Positions 50,927 through 63,001 of a stretch of 64,000 nt of DNA are shown here, piece by piece; position 1 is the stretch's first letter; every line of letters begins with the position of its first letter. The stretch is from contig QVRM01005427.1 in assembly GCA_003439945.1 (NCBI GenBank), positions 248,001-312,000 of the forward strand, read 5' to 3'. Origin of the DNA: Dermanyssus gallinae. Lineage: Eukaryota; Arthropoda; Arachnida; Mesostigmata; Dermanyssidae. The notes under the pieces are model-generated. The model saw only the letters and a program-made list of their open reading frames with translations. It did not search any database and was not told the DNA's origin. Position numbers and translations under genes: made by a program.

Positions 50927-52258
50927 TTTTTTTTACTGTGTTTAAAGTGCATGAGGCCATCTAAAGGTTTGCCTCAAATAAACCGTGTGGCGAAGTTATG
51001 CTATACAATGCAAACCTGACATCGGTTATCTGTTGACTCCGTTGCTCAACATGCGTCGGTGTTTCTACTTAGGAAAGAATCCTATGACAAGCCGGACAAA
51101 CTTGTATGTGCCGGCAGTACCATCAAATGAGTACCGAGTGCTAAGTCTTAAATTGTACAAAAACTCCTTCTATGACGTTATTAAACTAAAGTGAATTACC
51201 GACTACATAATGTGCTAATTTATGTATAAATCGCGCGCAAACACACACGAGTTATATCATGAGACAAGCATGTTACCGGAACCTAAGTTTTATATGAAAT
51301 TGTACAACGTGAAATCTGTTCTTACGTTTGAAATGTAACCACGTGGATTTGGATCCACGTGGACAATTGCGTTTGCAATATCATACTGTGCTCCACAGCT
51401 TGGTCGATTATATGATGATGATGATTATTATTATTATGGAAATGTCGATTTTTTTTAAAAGGGACTAACTGGAAAATGTGGTTTGCACACACGAACACCA
51501 CGGCAGGAAAGCTCAGCTGCAAATGTGGGCCGGTGGTGTGGGGCCCCAACTTCAACTATGAACTACGCAAGCAATACTTCAAACAATGAGGGGGTGAATA
51601 GTAGCGTTCTTATATTAGCCGCCCTGAAGTGCCTCACGGGGCCTTGTCAAGTAAAAACGATGCTTCTCTTCTTTGGCGTGCACAATACGTTCGATTTTAC
51701 GAGCTATAAGATTCCAGTCATCACGTGAGTTCATAAGAAGGCGTATCAGCTTTTTAAGACTGCCGTCACTTGCTGTGGTTAAGTCCGTGCGTAATGGAGC
51801 CCATGCCGGGCACAACAGCGTTATATACATATATGCTACTTAGTGAAAAAGACACTTTTGTTTTTCTCAAGAGGACTAACTGGAAAATGCTGCACACGCG
51901 GGCACCGCGGCAGGCAGCCCCTTGCAAGCGCGGACCGGTATTATGGGACTCCAACCCACTAAAAACCAGTCGTATCCCCGTTCGCCGGTTTGAATGGAAA
52001 CTGCTTGGGCATATCATCAAACAGTCAGGAGAGAAAAAAATTCCCAATAGAACAAGAGCCAGAAATATCTTATTTTGGAGTGACAGCGAAGTAACCAAAG
52101 GTTGTTGTTTCAAGTTGTTTTTTATCCTGACATATCTTCGCTAAATATAGCGATTTCGAGAGCCCTAGTTATCGTATCATACCTGCGTGTTTAGATGAAA
52201 ATTTAGCATATATTGAATTGCATCAACCTTAAAGTTTGCTGGACAGATTCTGGGAGAC
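50927..52258. other. Duplicated sequence with short R1-like LINE 3' ends (B copy)
   Basis: Matches 11,930-13,189. It keeps about 110 bp (near 51,550-51,660) deleted from copy A. Short poly-T-started modules occur at about 51,448-51,545 and 51,850-52,000. Confidence 0.5.
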
Positions 52259-52272
52259 CATATATATATATA

Positions 52273-53010
52273 TACAGGGTGTACGGATAATCTTGTTTAA
52301 AACTCTGGGTATGGTCAAGCTCGGTGAAAAATAGTTTCTATAATACATTCCACATTGTCTGAATTATACCTAGAGTTGACTAGAGCAGAAACTATTGTAA
52401 TATTAAGAATGGTTCACAAAATTAGATTGTTATTTATAGAGTTCCTGCTCTAGCTAAACCATCATATTCAGATGATGTAGAATCCGGGCATGCGCCGATA
52501 AGCTTGGTTTTTCAATTGAGTAATGCGTTTTCCCACAATTGTGCATTTTATAAACCTATGTCGGACAGTCTAGTCGCAGTTAGCGGCGGTGGCTTAGGCG
52601 GCTAACGCACCGTTCGAAACGGGGCGTTGCCGTGGCAACCACGGTTAGCAAAACATCGCTAGTTCGAGCTCTGGCCGTGCTGGTAGAATTTGTTGGACGT
52701 GGTTGTCATTGCCTTGCTGCTACATACCTCTGCTGGAGAAAGCCTATATAATTCCAGTACGAGAACGCGATGACGATAGATGCATTTAAACGCAATCGTG
52801 CCACAGGCAACTACGAGTACGAGCGTCTAAAATGTTGTTGTCAGAGCGTTAAAAAAAAAACACGTCTAGCTAAAATCACAGCTTCGTGCATATTTCATCT
52901 CCCTTCTCTACGAAAAATGTTTGCTCCCCCTTTTCATTGGCAAAGGTGTCATTTTCTTACAGAGCTTGACACTACCCCAGAGCTTTAGACGAGAATATCC
53001 GGACATCCTG
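52273..53010. mobile_element. MITE with CAGGGTGT termini (copy B), split by a SINE
   Basis: Counterpart of 14,534-14,972 with both termini (the right one ends CATCCTG at 53,010). The extra length is the SINE at 52,574-52,863. Confidence 0.85.
52574..52863 (+). mobile_element. tRNA-derived SINE, clean insertion in copy B
   Basis: 290 bp with a tRNA-like head (A-box region GGCTTAGGCGGCTAACGC, B-box-like AGTTCGAGCTC) and a terminal A-run. Flanked by GTCTAG (52,568-52,573 and 52,864-52,869). Copy A has one GTCTAG at the same site (near 14,828), so it is the empty allele. Same family as 33,016-33,313. Confidence 0.9.
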
Positions 53011-53949
53011 TATATAAATTTTTTGGGGGCGGTAAAATAATGCGGGTGTAGACTCCATTACGAAAGCAGCTAGCACTGCTGTTTTAGCTCGGCGATTTTC
53101 TGCGTAGGTCAAAATACAAAAAGGTCAGCAGGTTTAATTACTATATTATCAGCACAGTCTTTGCAGTTATATATATATATATGTCTGCTAAGACTTCATA
53201 CGCACACACATATAGTTATTATTACGTTTTCCCAATCCTCCATAATATTACTAAGCGTTCATGCTTACGATAATACGCGAATAAACCAAATACAGTCTAG
53301 AACAGAAACGTCGTAATTGTTTAAGCCCAAGGACGAGAAAGCCGGTAGTTCCGGGTTCACGTCGGTCCCCTCTAGTACCACGGCAGAGCTGACAAACTGT
53401 AATCTACATCTCCCTAGTAGTAATCAAATGAAGCCAGACATTGCATGCACGGACCATTTTCTTTACTCGTACCAGTAACCATATACACGCAGCCGTCCAC
53501 ATATTGCCATTAGTACGCAAGAATGTATACTACAGCAAGAATCAATAATGTGCACTGTATCATCATCTACTTCGAAGAATTGAGCATTCAGCAAAACCAT
53601 ATGTCGGTTCCTGTGAATCGAAGTACCTTTGAAAGTAATTGACTCGTCCCTCGCATTAAGTGCATGTTATCAAGCTACATGTCTGCTTTTTACGTGTCTT
53701 ACCGATACCATTATATATACGTGTTTTAAAGCTGTGTTAGAGCTAGAAACGCTTTTTTGTGAGGGAAATCATATTTTACTCAGCCCCAAAGCGAGTAGTG
53801 TGGGACTCGATTCCAACTGAAAATCTCTCACCTAAAGGCCTCATTTGTGGTGCTATCTTTCGTCGTTTCGTCGTTTTTCGCATGATACCTTCTGGTTCAA
53901 ATAGATTATTTGTTGAATGTAGCGAATACCATAGACAGTGTCACCAGGC
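53011..53949. other. Duplicated noncoding sequence (B copy)
   Basis: Counterpart of 14,973-15,947; no supported gene. Confidence 0.5.
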
Positions 53950-54140
53950 TTTAGCAAACCTTTTCTGGAGCTGAACCTCAGCCAACATTTAAAGTGCACG
54001 GACTTGCTTTCGCATTGCCTCGTAAGACGGACCTCATAAATACAAATGTGCAACGGTGGGGATCGAACCCAGGCTACTATGTGTCTCCTCTGGCCATGAG
54101 GCTCACGCGAATGCCCCACGCCACCAGGCTCGACACCAAG
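53950..54140 (-). mobile_element. tRNA-derived SINE (copy B)
   Basis: Counterpart of 15,948-16,126. The B box is slightly changed (complement of GGATCGAACCCAGG). Confidence 0.78.
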
Positions 54141-54721
54141 TTCTAGCAGCTCATAATAGACAGCACTTTCGAAGAGATTCAGCCTTACTATCCATGACGC
54201 TGCTGCGCCAGGATCTAACTTGCCATAACTTTTGGCACTTGAGATTGTCGAGGAAGATCGTCGTTTGTCGCTTCTAACGCTGTTATTGATTCAGTTTTTC
54301 AAAACTTCAGGAGCTTCCCTATGGCCTACAGGTGTCTTTGAGCGGCTGCTTAGCACGCGTTTAGTCAAACGGCAAGTCTTCTTGTGTTTGCGTGTGATCT
54401 ACGTGTAACAACGCTTGCAATTCGGTGTCCTCAAACGTCCCTTGTCCTCCTTTTGCTAACGAATTTCTACGTGCTCTTCGTCGTAAGCTTCGACTAGCAT
54501 TTCCTGCGCTTTGGTCGCAGAGTTTTTTGATAATAACAGAAAATGAGAGCTGCTTGCAAATCAATGATTTTTGACACAAAGTTTGGCATGGTAAACGCTC
54601 CCGGAAGTTTCGTAGAAAATACGTAGGTGAGGCTTGGCTCCTAAAGCAATCAGCTAGACACTCCTACAACAGAACTGCCCGCGGTCCACGGAATCCGGTT
54701 TCATATATATATATATATATA

Positions 54722-56008
54722 CAGGTAGTTCAACAAGTTCTTAAAATGAAAACCAAGAATTTTCCAAATCTTGTTTTTAATTTTTTCTTATTCGATATAC
54801 TCCCCGAGAAGCTCAATACACTTTTCCCACCGAGATTTCAGAGCATTTATACCTCTTGAGTAGAATTCCGCGTCTTTAGACTGAAAATAGGCATTGACAG
54901 CAGCCTTAACCTCTTCATTGCTGGAAAAACGCTTTCCACCGAGACTATTCTTCAAATGTCCGAAGAGGAAATAATCAGAGGGGGCCAGGTCTGGAGAATA
55001 GGAAGGTTGTTCAATAAGTTCGAACCTCAGTTGGGCCAGTTTTGCCGTTGCTTGCCGCGACTTGTGTGCGGGAGCATTGTATTGGTGAAACAGGACAACC
55101 TTCTTCTGCAAAGCGGGCCGTTTCACGATGAGTTCTTGCTTCAGGCAGTCCAACAGTCTTGCATAATATTCTCCCGTGATCGTTTTACCGCTCTCAAGGT
55201 AGTCGACCAGAATTATTCCACGTTGGTCCCAAAAAACCGTAGCCATCATCTTTGCGGCCGATGCCGTTGTCCGCACCCTCTCCGGAGGTCCTTCACCAGG
55301 TGCACACCATTGACGAGATGCTTCTTGGGTCTCGGGGGTGTAGTGATGGACCCAGCTTTCACCGACGGTCACAAATCTGCGCCAAAAATCCGACGGATTT
55401 TTCGACATCTTGGCCAAATTTCGCTGTGAAGCGGAAACACGCGCGTCTTTTTGGCCTTGGTTGAGCAAATGCGGCACCCATTTTGCTCTGAGCTTTTTCA
55501 TCTTCAAGTTTTCGTGCAGGATGAAATGCACTCTACCTAAACTGATCCCCAAGGCCTCCGCTATCTCCCTAATGTTCACTCGCTTATCTGCGGCAACGAT
55601 TTTCCGCACTTTTTCCACGTTTTCCTCATCAGTTGCCGTTTTTGGGCGTCCTGAACGTAGTTCATCCTCGGTGCTCCTGCGACCTCTTTTTAACTCATTA
55701 ATCCAGTTGGAAACAGTGGCAAAACATGGCGCAGAGTCACCGTACACCTCGTCTAACTCAGTTTTCACTTGAGTCGCATTCCAACTTTTGAAATAAAAAT
55801 GCTTGATAACCACTCGAAACTATTTTTTCTCCATTTTTCAAAATCACGCCGATACGTTGCACGGGAAAAGCGATCAAACGAAATCGCAACGGCCAATCAC
55901 CATAATATTTTGACTGCTAGCATTCGAAAAGTTGCCGTTTCCAATAGCGGTGAAAGCGCGCCAAAATTCGAATTCTGAAAAGCTCATTTTAAGAACTTGT
56001 TTAACTAC

Positions 56009-56011
<3 letters not shown>
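54722..56011 (-). mobile_element. Mariner-family transposon, copy 3 (copy B only)
   Basis: 1,290 bp with CAGGTAGTTCAACAAGTTCT and its near complement at the ends, inside a TA array. The matching array in copy A (16,681-16,716) is unbroken. Confidence 0.94.
54788..55813 (-). CDS. Mariner transposase, long open frame with two catalytic Asp lost
   Basis: 341 codons, open to the C-terminal L-L-G-E-Y-I-E stop. The N-terminal helix-turn-helix segments are intact. Catalytic positions: the first Asp is Gly (V-T-V-G-E-S-W-V-H-H-Y), the second is Tyr (F-H-Q-Y-N-A-P-A-H), the third is present (L-A-P-S-D). The natural start probably lies upstream (around 55,840), where a frame break separates it. No transposition activity is expected, though DNA binding could persist. 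Confidence 0.93.
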   Translation of the reverse strand: MVIKHFYFKSWNATQVKTELDEVYGDSAPCFATVSNWINELKRGRRSTEDELRSGRPKTATDEENVEKVRKIVAADKRVNIREIAEALGISLGRVHFILHENLKMKKLRAKWVPHLLNQGQKDARVSASQRNLAKMSKNPSDFWRRFVTVGESWVHHYTPETQEASRQWCAPGEGPPERVRTTASAAKMMATVFWDQRGIILVDYLESGKTITGEYYARLLDCLKQELIVKRPALQKKVVLFHQYNAPAHKSRQATAKLAQLRFELIEQPSYSPDLAPSDYFLFGHLKNSLGGKRFSSNEEVKAAVNAYFQSKDAEFYSRGINALKSRWEKCIELLGEYIE

Positions 56012-56055
<44 letters not shown>

Positions 56056-56813
56056 GTTAACATGTATCGGCCTAAAACATGTTTAGCCTAAATTAACTAA
56101 ATTAGTTTGAACGGTCTATTATTTGATCGTTTTCTTCTGTTCTCAGAAGTCGTCAATGTATAGACTATTTTTAATACACCCAATTCATGTTACTGAAAAT
56201 TGAATTACTTTAGTTATCTGTCATAGCCAGGTGTCTATCTATAAATTGCAAAATAAACACAGATACCCATTTAAAATAGCTAGTCTTGTACCCTGCTATT
56301 TAAGTAGCTGCCATCTGTCCACGATGTTCTCTGCTCGGACCTAGGACCACCCATAAATTGTTACGAACGGGCAGTAGCCATGTGAAGCGTAGTTATTTCA
56401 TGTATACAAAAGCTGCAATAAACGTCGTCATTTTTGTAATTCAAAAAATCAATTCAGTGGCCTTTATCTCTTATATTCTTGCTAATCGAACAGCCTCGTA
56501 TTAAGATGATAAAAGGAAATGTACAACTCCGACTTTTAAAGTGTTTTCATTAAAGAGGTTCTCTTGATAAGTGGCGTGCCCGACTACACAGAGTTTAAGT
56601 ACGTCGATGAAGGTCTAACGGCTTGCCGTTTTCGAAGGTTCGAAGGCATATCAGGGCCTCCCCCCTCCCCCCCGGCCAAAGGTGCGCGCAGAGGATGGAC
56701 CGTGCAGGTCCACATAGACTCGTGTGAATGCGTCGTCTAACAAGGTCTCAGTGACCTGACAGAAAGAGTCTGTAGACACTGGAGACTCTGGGTTGGCACC
56801 CGAGTGCAGCACC
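56012..56813. other. TA array and duplicated noncoding sequence (B copy)
   Basis: TA array at 56,012-56,051, then the counterpart of 16,717-17,483. Confidence 0.55.
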
Positions 56814-56828
56814 TAGACACCGTGTGAT

Positions 56829-57015
56829 CGTCGAGCCCGGTGGCGTGGTGCATTTGCCTGCGCCTCGCGGCCGGAGGAGACACATAGCAGGTGCGCGGGT
56901 TCGAGCCCCACCGCTGCACAGTTGTATTTGTGAAAGTAGTCCGTCTATGAAGCAATGGGAAGCAAGCAGTCCCGTGGACGTTGAATCTTGGCTGAGGGTC
57001 AGCCCGAAAAGCTGT
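56829..57015 (+). mobile_element. tRNA-derived SINE with 15-bp target duplication (copy B)
   Basis: Counterpart of 17,499-17,685, with the same TAGACACCGTGTGAT repeats at 56,814-56,828 and 57,016-57,030; very few differences from copy A. Confidence 0.93.
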
Positions 57016-58172
57016 TAGACACCGTGTGATTGGACAGCTTAAATCCAATTAATCCAGTGGAGGTGCACCACACACAACGGCGATAGCTGTTGGCCATCGA
57101 GTCGAGAAATCGGACGACGGATCGTTGACCTGTACTGTAAGTGTGCTCAGTGAGCGTGAATAAATCACCGCAGCAGCCCAGCGCACGGGAGCAGCATCAT
57201 AAAAAGTTAATTCGAGCCATATTGTTCACATGACGCTTTCATATTACGTTAACAGACTAGTGGACTTATGTTTAGCACAGATTTTAATCGTGGCTCAATC
57301 GTAAAATAGTTGGCACCTTTACTGGTGTGGTTTATGTAATAATTAGTTATCCGTATACGAGGGCGCTCGCGCCGTGCTGGGAGACACATCTAGAAAACAA
57401 ACAATTGTCGTGCGGCAGCGTCAACACTGCAAAGTGTCGTGAAGCCGTTTTGGCCGGAAGCCATCAACTGCCGGTGAATGCCGGTCTGATCAGCAGGCTA
57501 CTAATTACATGGCTAATAAAAATTGATCACTTAGAACAAATGTAGCGGCTTAAACCAGCAGCAGATTTTGCCAGCTCGAGATAATGATGACGGTGATGGA
57601 GCTGCATCAATGAATTAGTTCACTCGTTGTGTAGCCTACCTATTTCGAACATATTATTGATGTAGTGTCCACCACCCTAACGACCGTCCAGTCGTTTGAT
57701 TGTTACGAGTTTGTTAGTCTTTCGCTCAAAGAACACACGTCCACCAACGACTGCTAACTCATTTATTTGCATGCCCCCTTTAGTATGACAGAATTGGCCG
57801 CGCATTTACCGACTTCCCGCGTCTTCGCTACTGCGGTGGCGGCATCCTCTATTTGACACCGCCATGCCTTTAGTATGCTTCGGCATTACCGCCAACCGCA
57901 GCTGTCTATGCCCGCGCTGCTTAACAGACGACCCTGCTATCCTTTTTTTTTTACAGGGGCCAGGAACAAAAATGCATAACGCACATCCTTTGATCTGGGT
58001 AGTGTGGGACTCTCAAACCCACTAAAAACCTGGTGACCCCCTAACCTACATGACCAGGATACTTGTGGTATTACTTCAGTGCATGTAGGGAGCCGCTAGT
58101 CTGGCTCTCAATCTTCGGCCTGGCGGCGCTCCATGCGTTGCCGCCTCTCTTCCGTCATCTTTATCTTCTCTC

Positions 58173-59277
58173 TCATAACAGTCTCCACAAAATCAGAGCC
58201 CGCCTCCCAACTTTTTTTCGAGCTGAGCATCGAGCTGAGAGTAGGTCTCTCGTCGTATGGCACTGCACGTCTAGCCGTGAGCGGGTTGTCGGTCTCGTGA
58301 TCTCAAGAGCTCTGCATGCAAAAAGCGTGTGATCTACGTCGTCGGTCTCGCCGGCATCGCACAAGACACATATGTCTACCTAAGTCTTTCCAATCTTCAC
58401 CATGTAGGTCTGGAAGCTGCCGTGACCGGTGAGAACTTGGGTTAGGTAGTACGTCGTCTCCGTGTACTCGCATCGGTACCATTTGATGAGATCTGGGATT
58501 ATTGACCTCGTCCACGACCCTGGTGCATCTCGTTTAGCCCCAGTCCACTCAGCCTCCCAGCTTTCCAGAGTCTTTATTCTTGCATCCTCTTTTCTAAGTG
58601 TCTGGTCCCGGTATAAGAGGATATTCTCCTCTATCCGTTTTGACCAAGGTATCATGCGGGAAATTACCAGCACAGCGTCTGTAGACACCGTCCTGTACGC
58701 TCTGGCGACTCTGATGGCCAGCACTCTCTGCGCCTTCCTTAGCTTTTTCTTATTCTTCTTGGTCTTCAGTGCAGCTGGTCCCCACACTGCTGACCCGTAG
58801 AGCATAATTGAGTCAGCGACTGATGCTAGAAGACGGCGCTTTTTCCCCGAGGGCCGCCCCTTTGTTCTTGGCATTAGCCTGGCGAGCTTCCTTGCAACCT
58901 GGTGCCTTTTGGCCGTTGCATAATCAATGTGGGCTGTACAGCTTAAGTTTCTGTCGAGCATACCACCCAGGTATTTGACCTGCTTGTGTTTTTGGATCAT
59001 GTGACCGTCCACACGGATATCCAGCTCCCAGCAGTGCTTTCTGCCAATAAGCAAAACCGCCTCGCTCTTTTCCGGTGCTAGCATCAGGTGGTGCGACTTC
59101 GGCCACCGGCTAACCCCATCTAAGGCGTCCTTTGCTCGGTCCTCCAACAGCTCCGCATCCCTTGCGGTGTCTAAGATTGCCAGGTCGTCAGCATAGGCGA
59201 CAAACTCAACACCGCGAGGCCTGCTTATCTCTAGCACGCCGTCGTACGCTAAGTTCCATAGCGTAGGTCCTAGCATT
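58173..59277 (-). pseudogene. R1-like LINE ORF2: RT C-terminal half and knuckle
   Basis: Resumes at L-G-P-T-L-W-N-L-A-Y-D-G-V-L-E, so the RT blocks between E-A-I-K and L-G-P (about 200 residues) are missing. Catalytic V-A-Y-A-D-D-L-A-I at about 59,190-59,215, thumb R-V-A-R-A-Y-R-T-V, T-G-H-G-S-F-Q. After one in-frame TAG (58,380-58,382) the knuckle C-V-L-C-D-A...H-T-L-F-A-C follows. Confidence 0.9.
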
Positions 59278-60138
59278 TGATCGCCTCCGGGGGTATGCCG
59301 TCGGGTCCTGGAGCCGTGCCCCGAACTATCTCCTCCTTGAGCTTCTCCTGCCTCATCCTGCGAGCCGACCATCTGGGCCTGTGGCATCTAGCGGCAGGCA
59401 CCGTGCTTTTGAGTGATCCGTCGTTTGTCACCGTGTATGTAATATATCGGTGGTCACTAAGGTTCTCTTCGTGTTCGAGGACATCCCAGTTCATTACTCT
59501 GTAGGGTGTGTTCGCGGCGCTGATCGTCAGGTCTATAAAGGCTTCCTGATCTCTGCGGGCGAACGTCTGCGGGCGCGTCGTTTTGGGTTGTTCATAACCA
59601 GAAGGTTCCGTTCGGCCAACCATTCCATCAGGGACTGTCCCCGAAAGTTGGTGCGCCTACTACTCCAAAGCACAGACGCCGCGTTGAAGTCTCCCGTGAT
59701 AATCTGGGCCCGATGATCCTGCGTTCTGACGCTGACGTCCAGTGCCTCAAGGTATTCTGCAAATTCCTCTTGGCCTCTGTTGGGGGAGAAGTAGCAGCTA
59801 TAGAATACTGCGCCCCCATCGATCTGTATCCAGGTGAACCCCTTTCCCTGGCCCCTGTCCCGGATTGCGATGTCTTTTTGACGGTTTGTCCACCAGATCG
59901 CGGTGTCCGTTCTTTCGTCTACTATCCAAACCCTTTTGTCCGCTGCCTTTTGCCTTTTGAGGGCCTCGTTTGGCTCTGACAAGAGACATAGGCCAACTCC
60001 CAACCGGTCTACTGCTGCCGCAAGAAGGTCATGTGCGGCCCTGCATCTATTGAGATTAACCTGCAAGACCCTAATTTTCATAGCTTGTCGAGATTTCCTG
60101 ATCCGTTCTTGCCGCCATAGCTGCATCTGCCGTTGCAT
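59277..60138 (-). pseudogene. R1-like LINE ORF2: endonuclease and RT start
   Basis: Frame 60,138-59,533 is an apurinic-like endonuclease: V-L-Q-V-N-L-N-R-C near 60,070, L-L-S-E-P-N, Y-F-S-P-N and I-I-T-G-D-F-N-A-A-S near 59,700. A frameshift near 59,590 leads to the next frame with N-L-S-D-H-R-Y-I-T-Y and the RT start A-P-G-P-D-G-I-P-P-E-A-I-K, which ends at a deletion junction near 59,277. Confidence 0.9.
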
Positions 60139-62240
60139 TTCTGGCTAAGGTGGGAAACTTCGTCGTGTGTCTCCTACTTGGTCTCTTCCAACCACTTTCC
60201 TCCGTCTCGTGGTTTGCCCTAGTCTCCTCTGTTGTCGGGCAACTGGCACTCTTCTGCGGTCCCTCCAGTCGGAGTAGTAGACCTATCTTCTTCCTTCGCA
60301 GATCGTCCACCCCTTTTCTGTAGGCAGGACATGCCATTGAGTTCGCTGAGTGCAGAGAGCATACGTAGCACTTTCTGATGTCAGCAGTGCAATTTCTCGC
60401 TAGATGTCCAGTGGCTCCGCAGCGATAGCATCTGCGGTCTTGAGGCATTTCTTCAGCACAATCCTTCACCGTATGGCCCATCCCCTGGCATCTTGTGCAG
60501 CATGGGAGATCGATCCGTTCGGTCACCCGGCAGGTTGACCAACCCACACTAAGTCGTCCTCTCTTCAGTAGGGCCTCGCCGATCCTTCTATTTATGACCA
60601 GGGCAGAGATCCAGCCTCCATTTGCCGCTTTGCGTGGGACCTCTGCTGTTACCTCGCCCTCCTCCTGGACCTGGTTTTTGACGGCTTGCTCCAGTTCCTC
60701 CTTAGAGGTGCCCTGTTCAAAGCCGTGGAGGATCAGCTTCATTTGTGCGTCCCTTTGCCAGGTTTCGACACTAACGTTCGATGAGACCTTTAGCTGGTTT
60801 GCGAATTTTTCGCACACCCGGCCTCTCTTTCTTGTACTTTGAGCCGGATGTCTCCGTTAGCAGCTCCCTCGACCTGAACCTGTACTCCGAATTGGTCCAG
60901 GCAGACTTTGGTTTGCAGTTCTTTAAGGATGTCGGCGTAGGAGCCACCTCCCGTTCGGACCACCACTGTGTTCGTTCTGGTGGTTCTGTGCGTGCTTTTG
61001 ACGCTTTCTTTCTTTCTCTCTCCTTTTTCTGGCCTTTCTTGAGGCAGAAATCTACTGAAGCGGCGAGTTGTCCTCCCCAACATGCCTCTGCGGCCTTTCG
61101 GGCTATTACCGTGTCCAGGTCTTCCGGGAAGTGGACCGCTATCGGGCGTCTCTTCTGGCTCGTTTGACCGGCGTCTCGCTCCTGCGGCCCTGCGTCTTGT
61201 TCAGCTCGCTGTAGATGCGTGGTCATTTGTCGGAAGAGCCTTACGACGCTTTTGACCTCAACTTCTCCTTCCTCTAGTTTTCCGACCACGAGAGTTCTAG
61301 TGATCTCTGGTAATTCCTCTGCGGCGGAATCTCCGTCTTCCGGTACCATTTCCACACGGGTTCGAAATACTGCCACGTTTCCAGGTTTGACGACCTTTAC
61401 TCGGGTTACCGCCGGGAATTGCGGCGTCAAGCGAGCAAGGAGTTCTGAGTCTTTGGCCGACCCTTTGCGTATGACCACCGCCCTTACTTCTCTTTCTGTC
61501 AAAATGCTATCGTGAACATTCTTTGTCTTGCTATAGAGTCGTATAGGCCAATTCTCTTTGACCAGCGTGACCACCTCCTCCTCAGTCGTTGCCTCGTTCA
61601 TGCGCCTGTGCAGCTCTGCTGCGCGCTGATCCTCTTTCTCTTTCCTAATCTCCTCGGCGCTGATCTCCGTCTTACATCTGTTGCAGATTTGCGGATCTCC
61701 AGATGCCTTTGTGACTAGGATCGCCTCCGAAGCATCTGCTGGCTGAAGCTCCATCGCCAGCTTTAAAGTCTCTTTTAGCTTACTTCGCAGCTCTGCCAGT
61801 TCGATACAGCCATCTTCATGCAGTCTCCTGGCAGCCCTGTGGAGCTTCTCTGAAACCCTTTTGATGTCAGTTTGGGTCTTGGTGCGCTTCAAGGTAAGTG
61901 CTTCCAATTCGGACGCACTTTCTAGTAGTGCTTCAATCATGGAGTCCAGTCTATAAGTTGCTTCGGTCGCCTTTTTCACTTCCTTGTGGCCCGTTTCGTC
62001 GGGCTTCTCTGGAGCGTCCTGGATCATTCGGTCAGCTCCAGCTCCTGCCGTTTCTTGATCAATGGGGATCCTAGTCGTGGCCACCGAGCCAGTCTCCAGT
62101 CCGCCGCAAGTCTCTTCTATCTGAACTCCCGTTGGGCTAGCATCCGAGGCTCTTGTTAGGGCCTTTCCTTGGGGAGGATTTTCTCCGTCCATACAGGCCG
62201 TAATGGAATCTTCGTCCATGGTCAGGTTACGCTCATTCAC
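60071..62240 (-). pseudogene. R1-like LINE ORF1 (gag-like), two frameshifts
   Basis: The N-terminal frame starts at Met 62,240 (M-N-E-R-N-L-T) and is acidic and coiled-coil-like, with many E/K/L. Reading moves to a second frame near 61,060 (G-G-S-Y-A-D-I-L-K-E-L) and to a third near 60,810. The C-terminal part carries three CCHC-type knuckles at about 60,340-60,510 (C-T-R-C-Q-G-M-G-H-T-V-K-D-C; C-Y-R-C-G-A-T-G-H-L-A-R-N-C; C-Y-V-C...). It would bind LINE RNA. ORF1 overlaps the start of ORF2. Confidence 0.88.
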
Positions 62241-63001
62241 TCCTTAGCCCCTTGTCCGGGCGTAGGTTGCCTGGTAGGCAGCAGCGGTGAGTTTTCTCCA
62301 CCTGTGTCTTATATATACCTATATCGGTACTGAAGCACTATCACGCATACATATACACATATAAATACACACTGTTCGGTGCAATACTACCACATATAGT
62401 GTACTGCGTTTATAGACTGTGTGATACAATATTGCGATATATAATGCGCCAGATATAATACACAATATCTACACGCCAGTCTATATATATATATACAGAG
62501 CGTGGTACAGTAATTTGCTTTTTTGCTATCTATCTGTACCCACGCCAGACATTTTTTATATAATGCAGTGTTACCCTGCGTTAGTTGAGCTGCCGTTAGA
62601 ATTCAAATTTGAATGCTCGGCGGACCGCTCGGAGCCTTCCGACCGCTGCGCGGGTGGTTTCGTTTTGCTTCAGCCTGCCGAGAAGGACTTGTTTGAACTT
62701 CACAGCAGCCTGGCTCCTTACCGCTTCGTCGCACGGTCACGCACAATACACCAAAATGGCCACTGAGTTTCACACACCACTACGGTATGTCACTCTCTAG
62801 GTTTACCTGCCTGTATACACACGAGCAAGCAAAACGTCTCGGAGCTCCGTAGGCACATGTCCGCACTCTTTGGCGCCAAACCAGCTTCTAACGCTGCTAT
62901 CCTACAATTGAGATTCGATACAAATATCAGGACTAAATATCAGGAGCGGTATGCTTCGAGTTTTGCGTCGGCTGCAGTGGCCTTCCTGTCCGCAGGGCGC
63001 A

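Larger units (their letters stand above)
57943..62893 (-). mobile_element. R1-like LINE, near full length, in copy B
   Basis: A 4,951-bp insertion flanked by CTGCTATCC (57,934-57,942 and 62,894-62,902); copy A has this sequence once (18,602-18,610). The 3' poly(A) appears as T-run at 57,943. Order on the minus strand: 5' UTR (about 650 bp), ORF1, ORF2 with endonuclease, RT and C-terminal knuckle, then the 3' UTR. Several frameshifts, one stop and an RT deletion make it inactive. Confidence 0.93.

Noticed and set aside
62515..62800. Two overlapping frames as a gene upstream of the LINE
   Set aside because: They lie within the inserted LINE's 5' UTR, by the target duplication boundaries.
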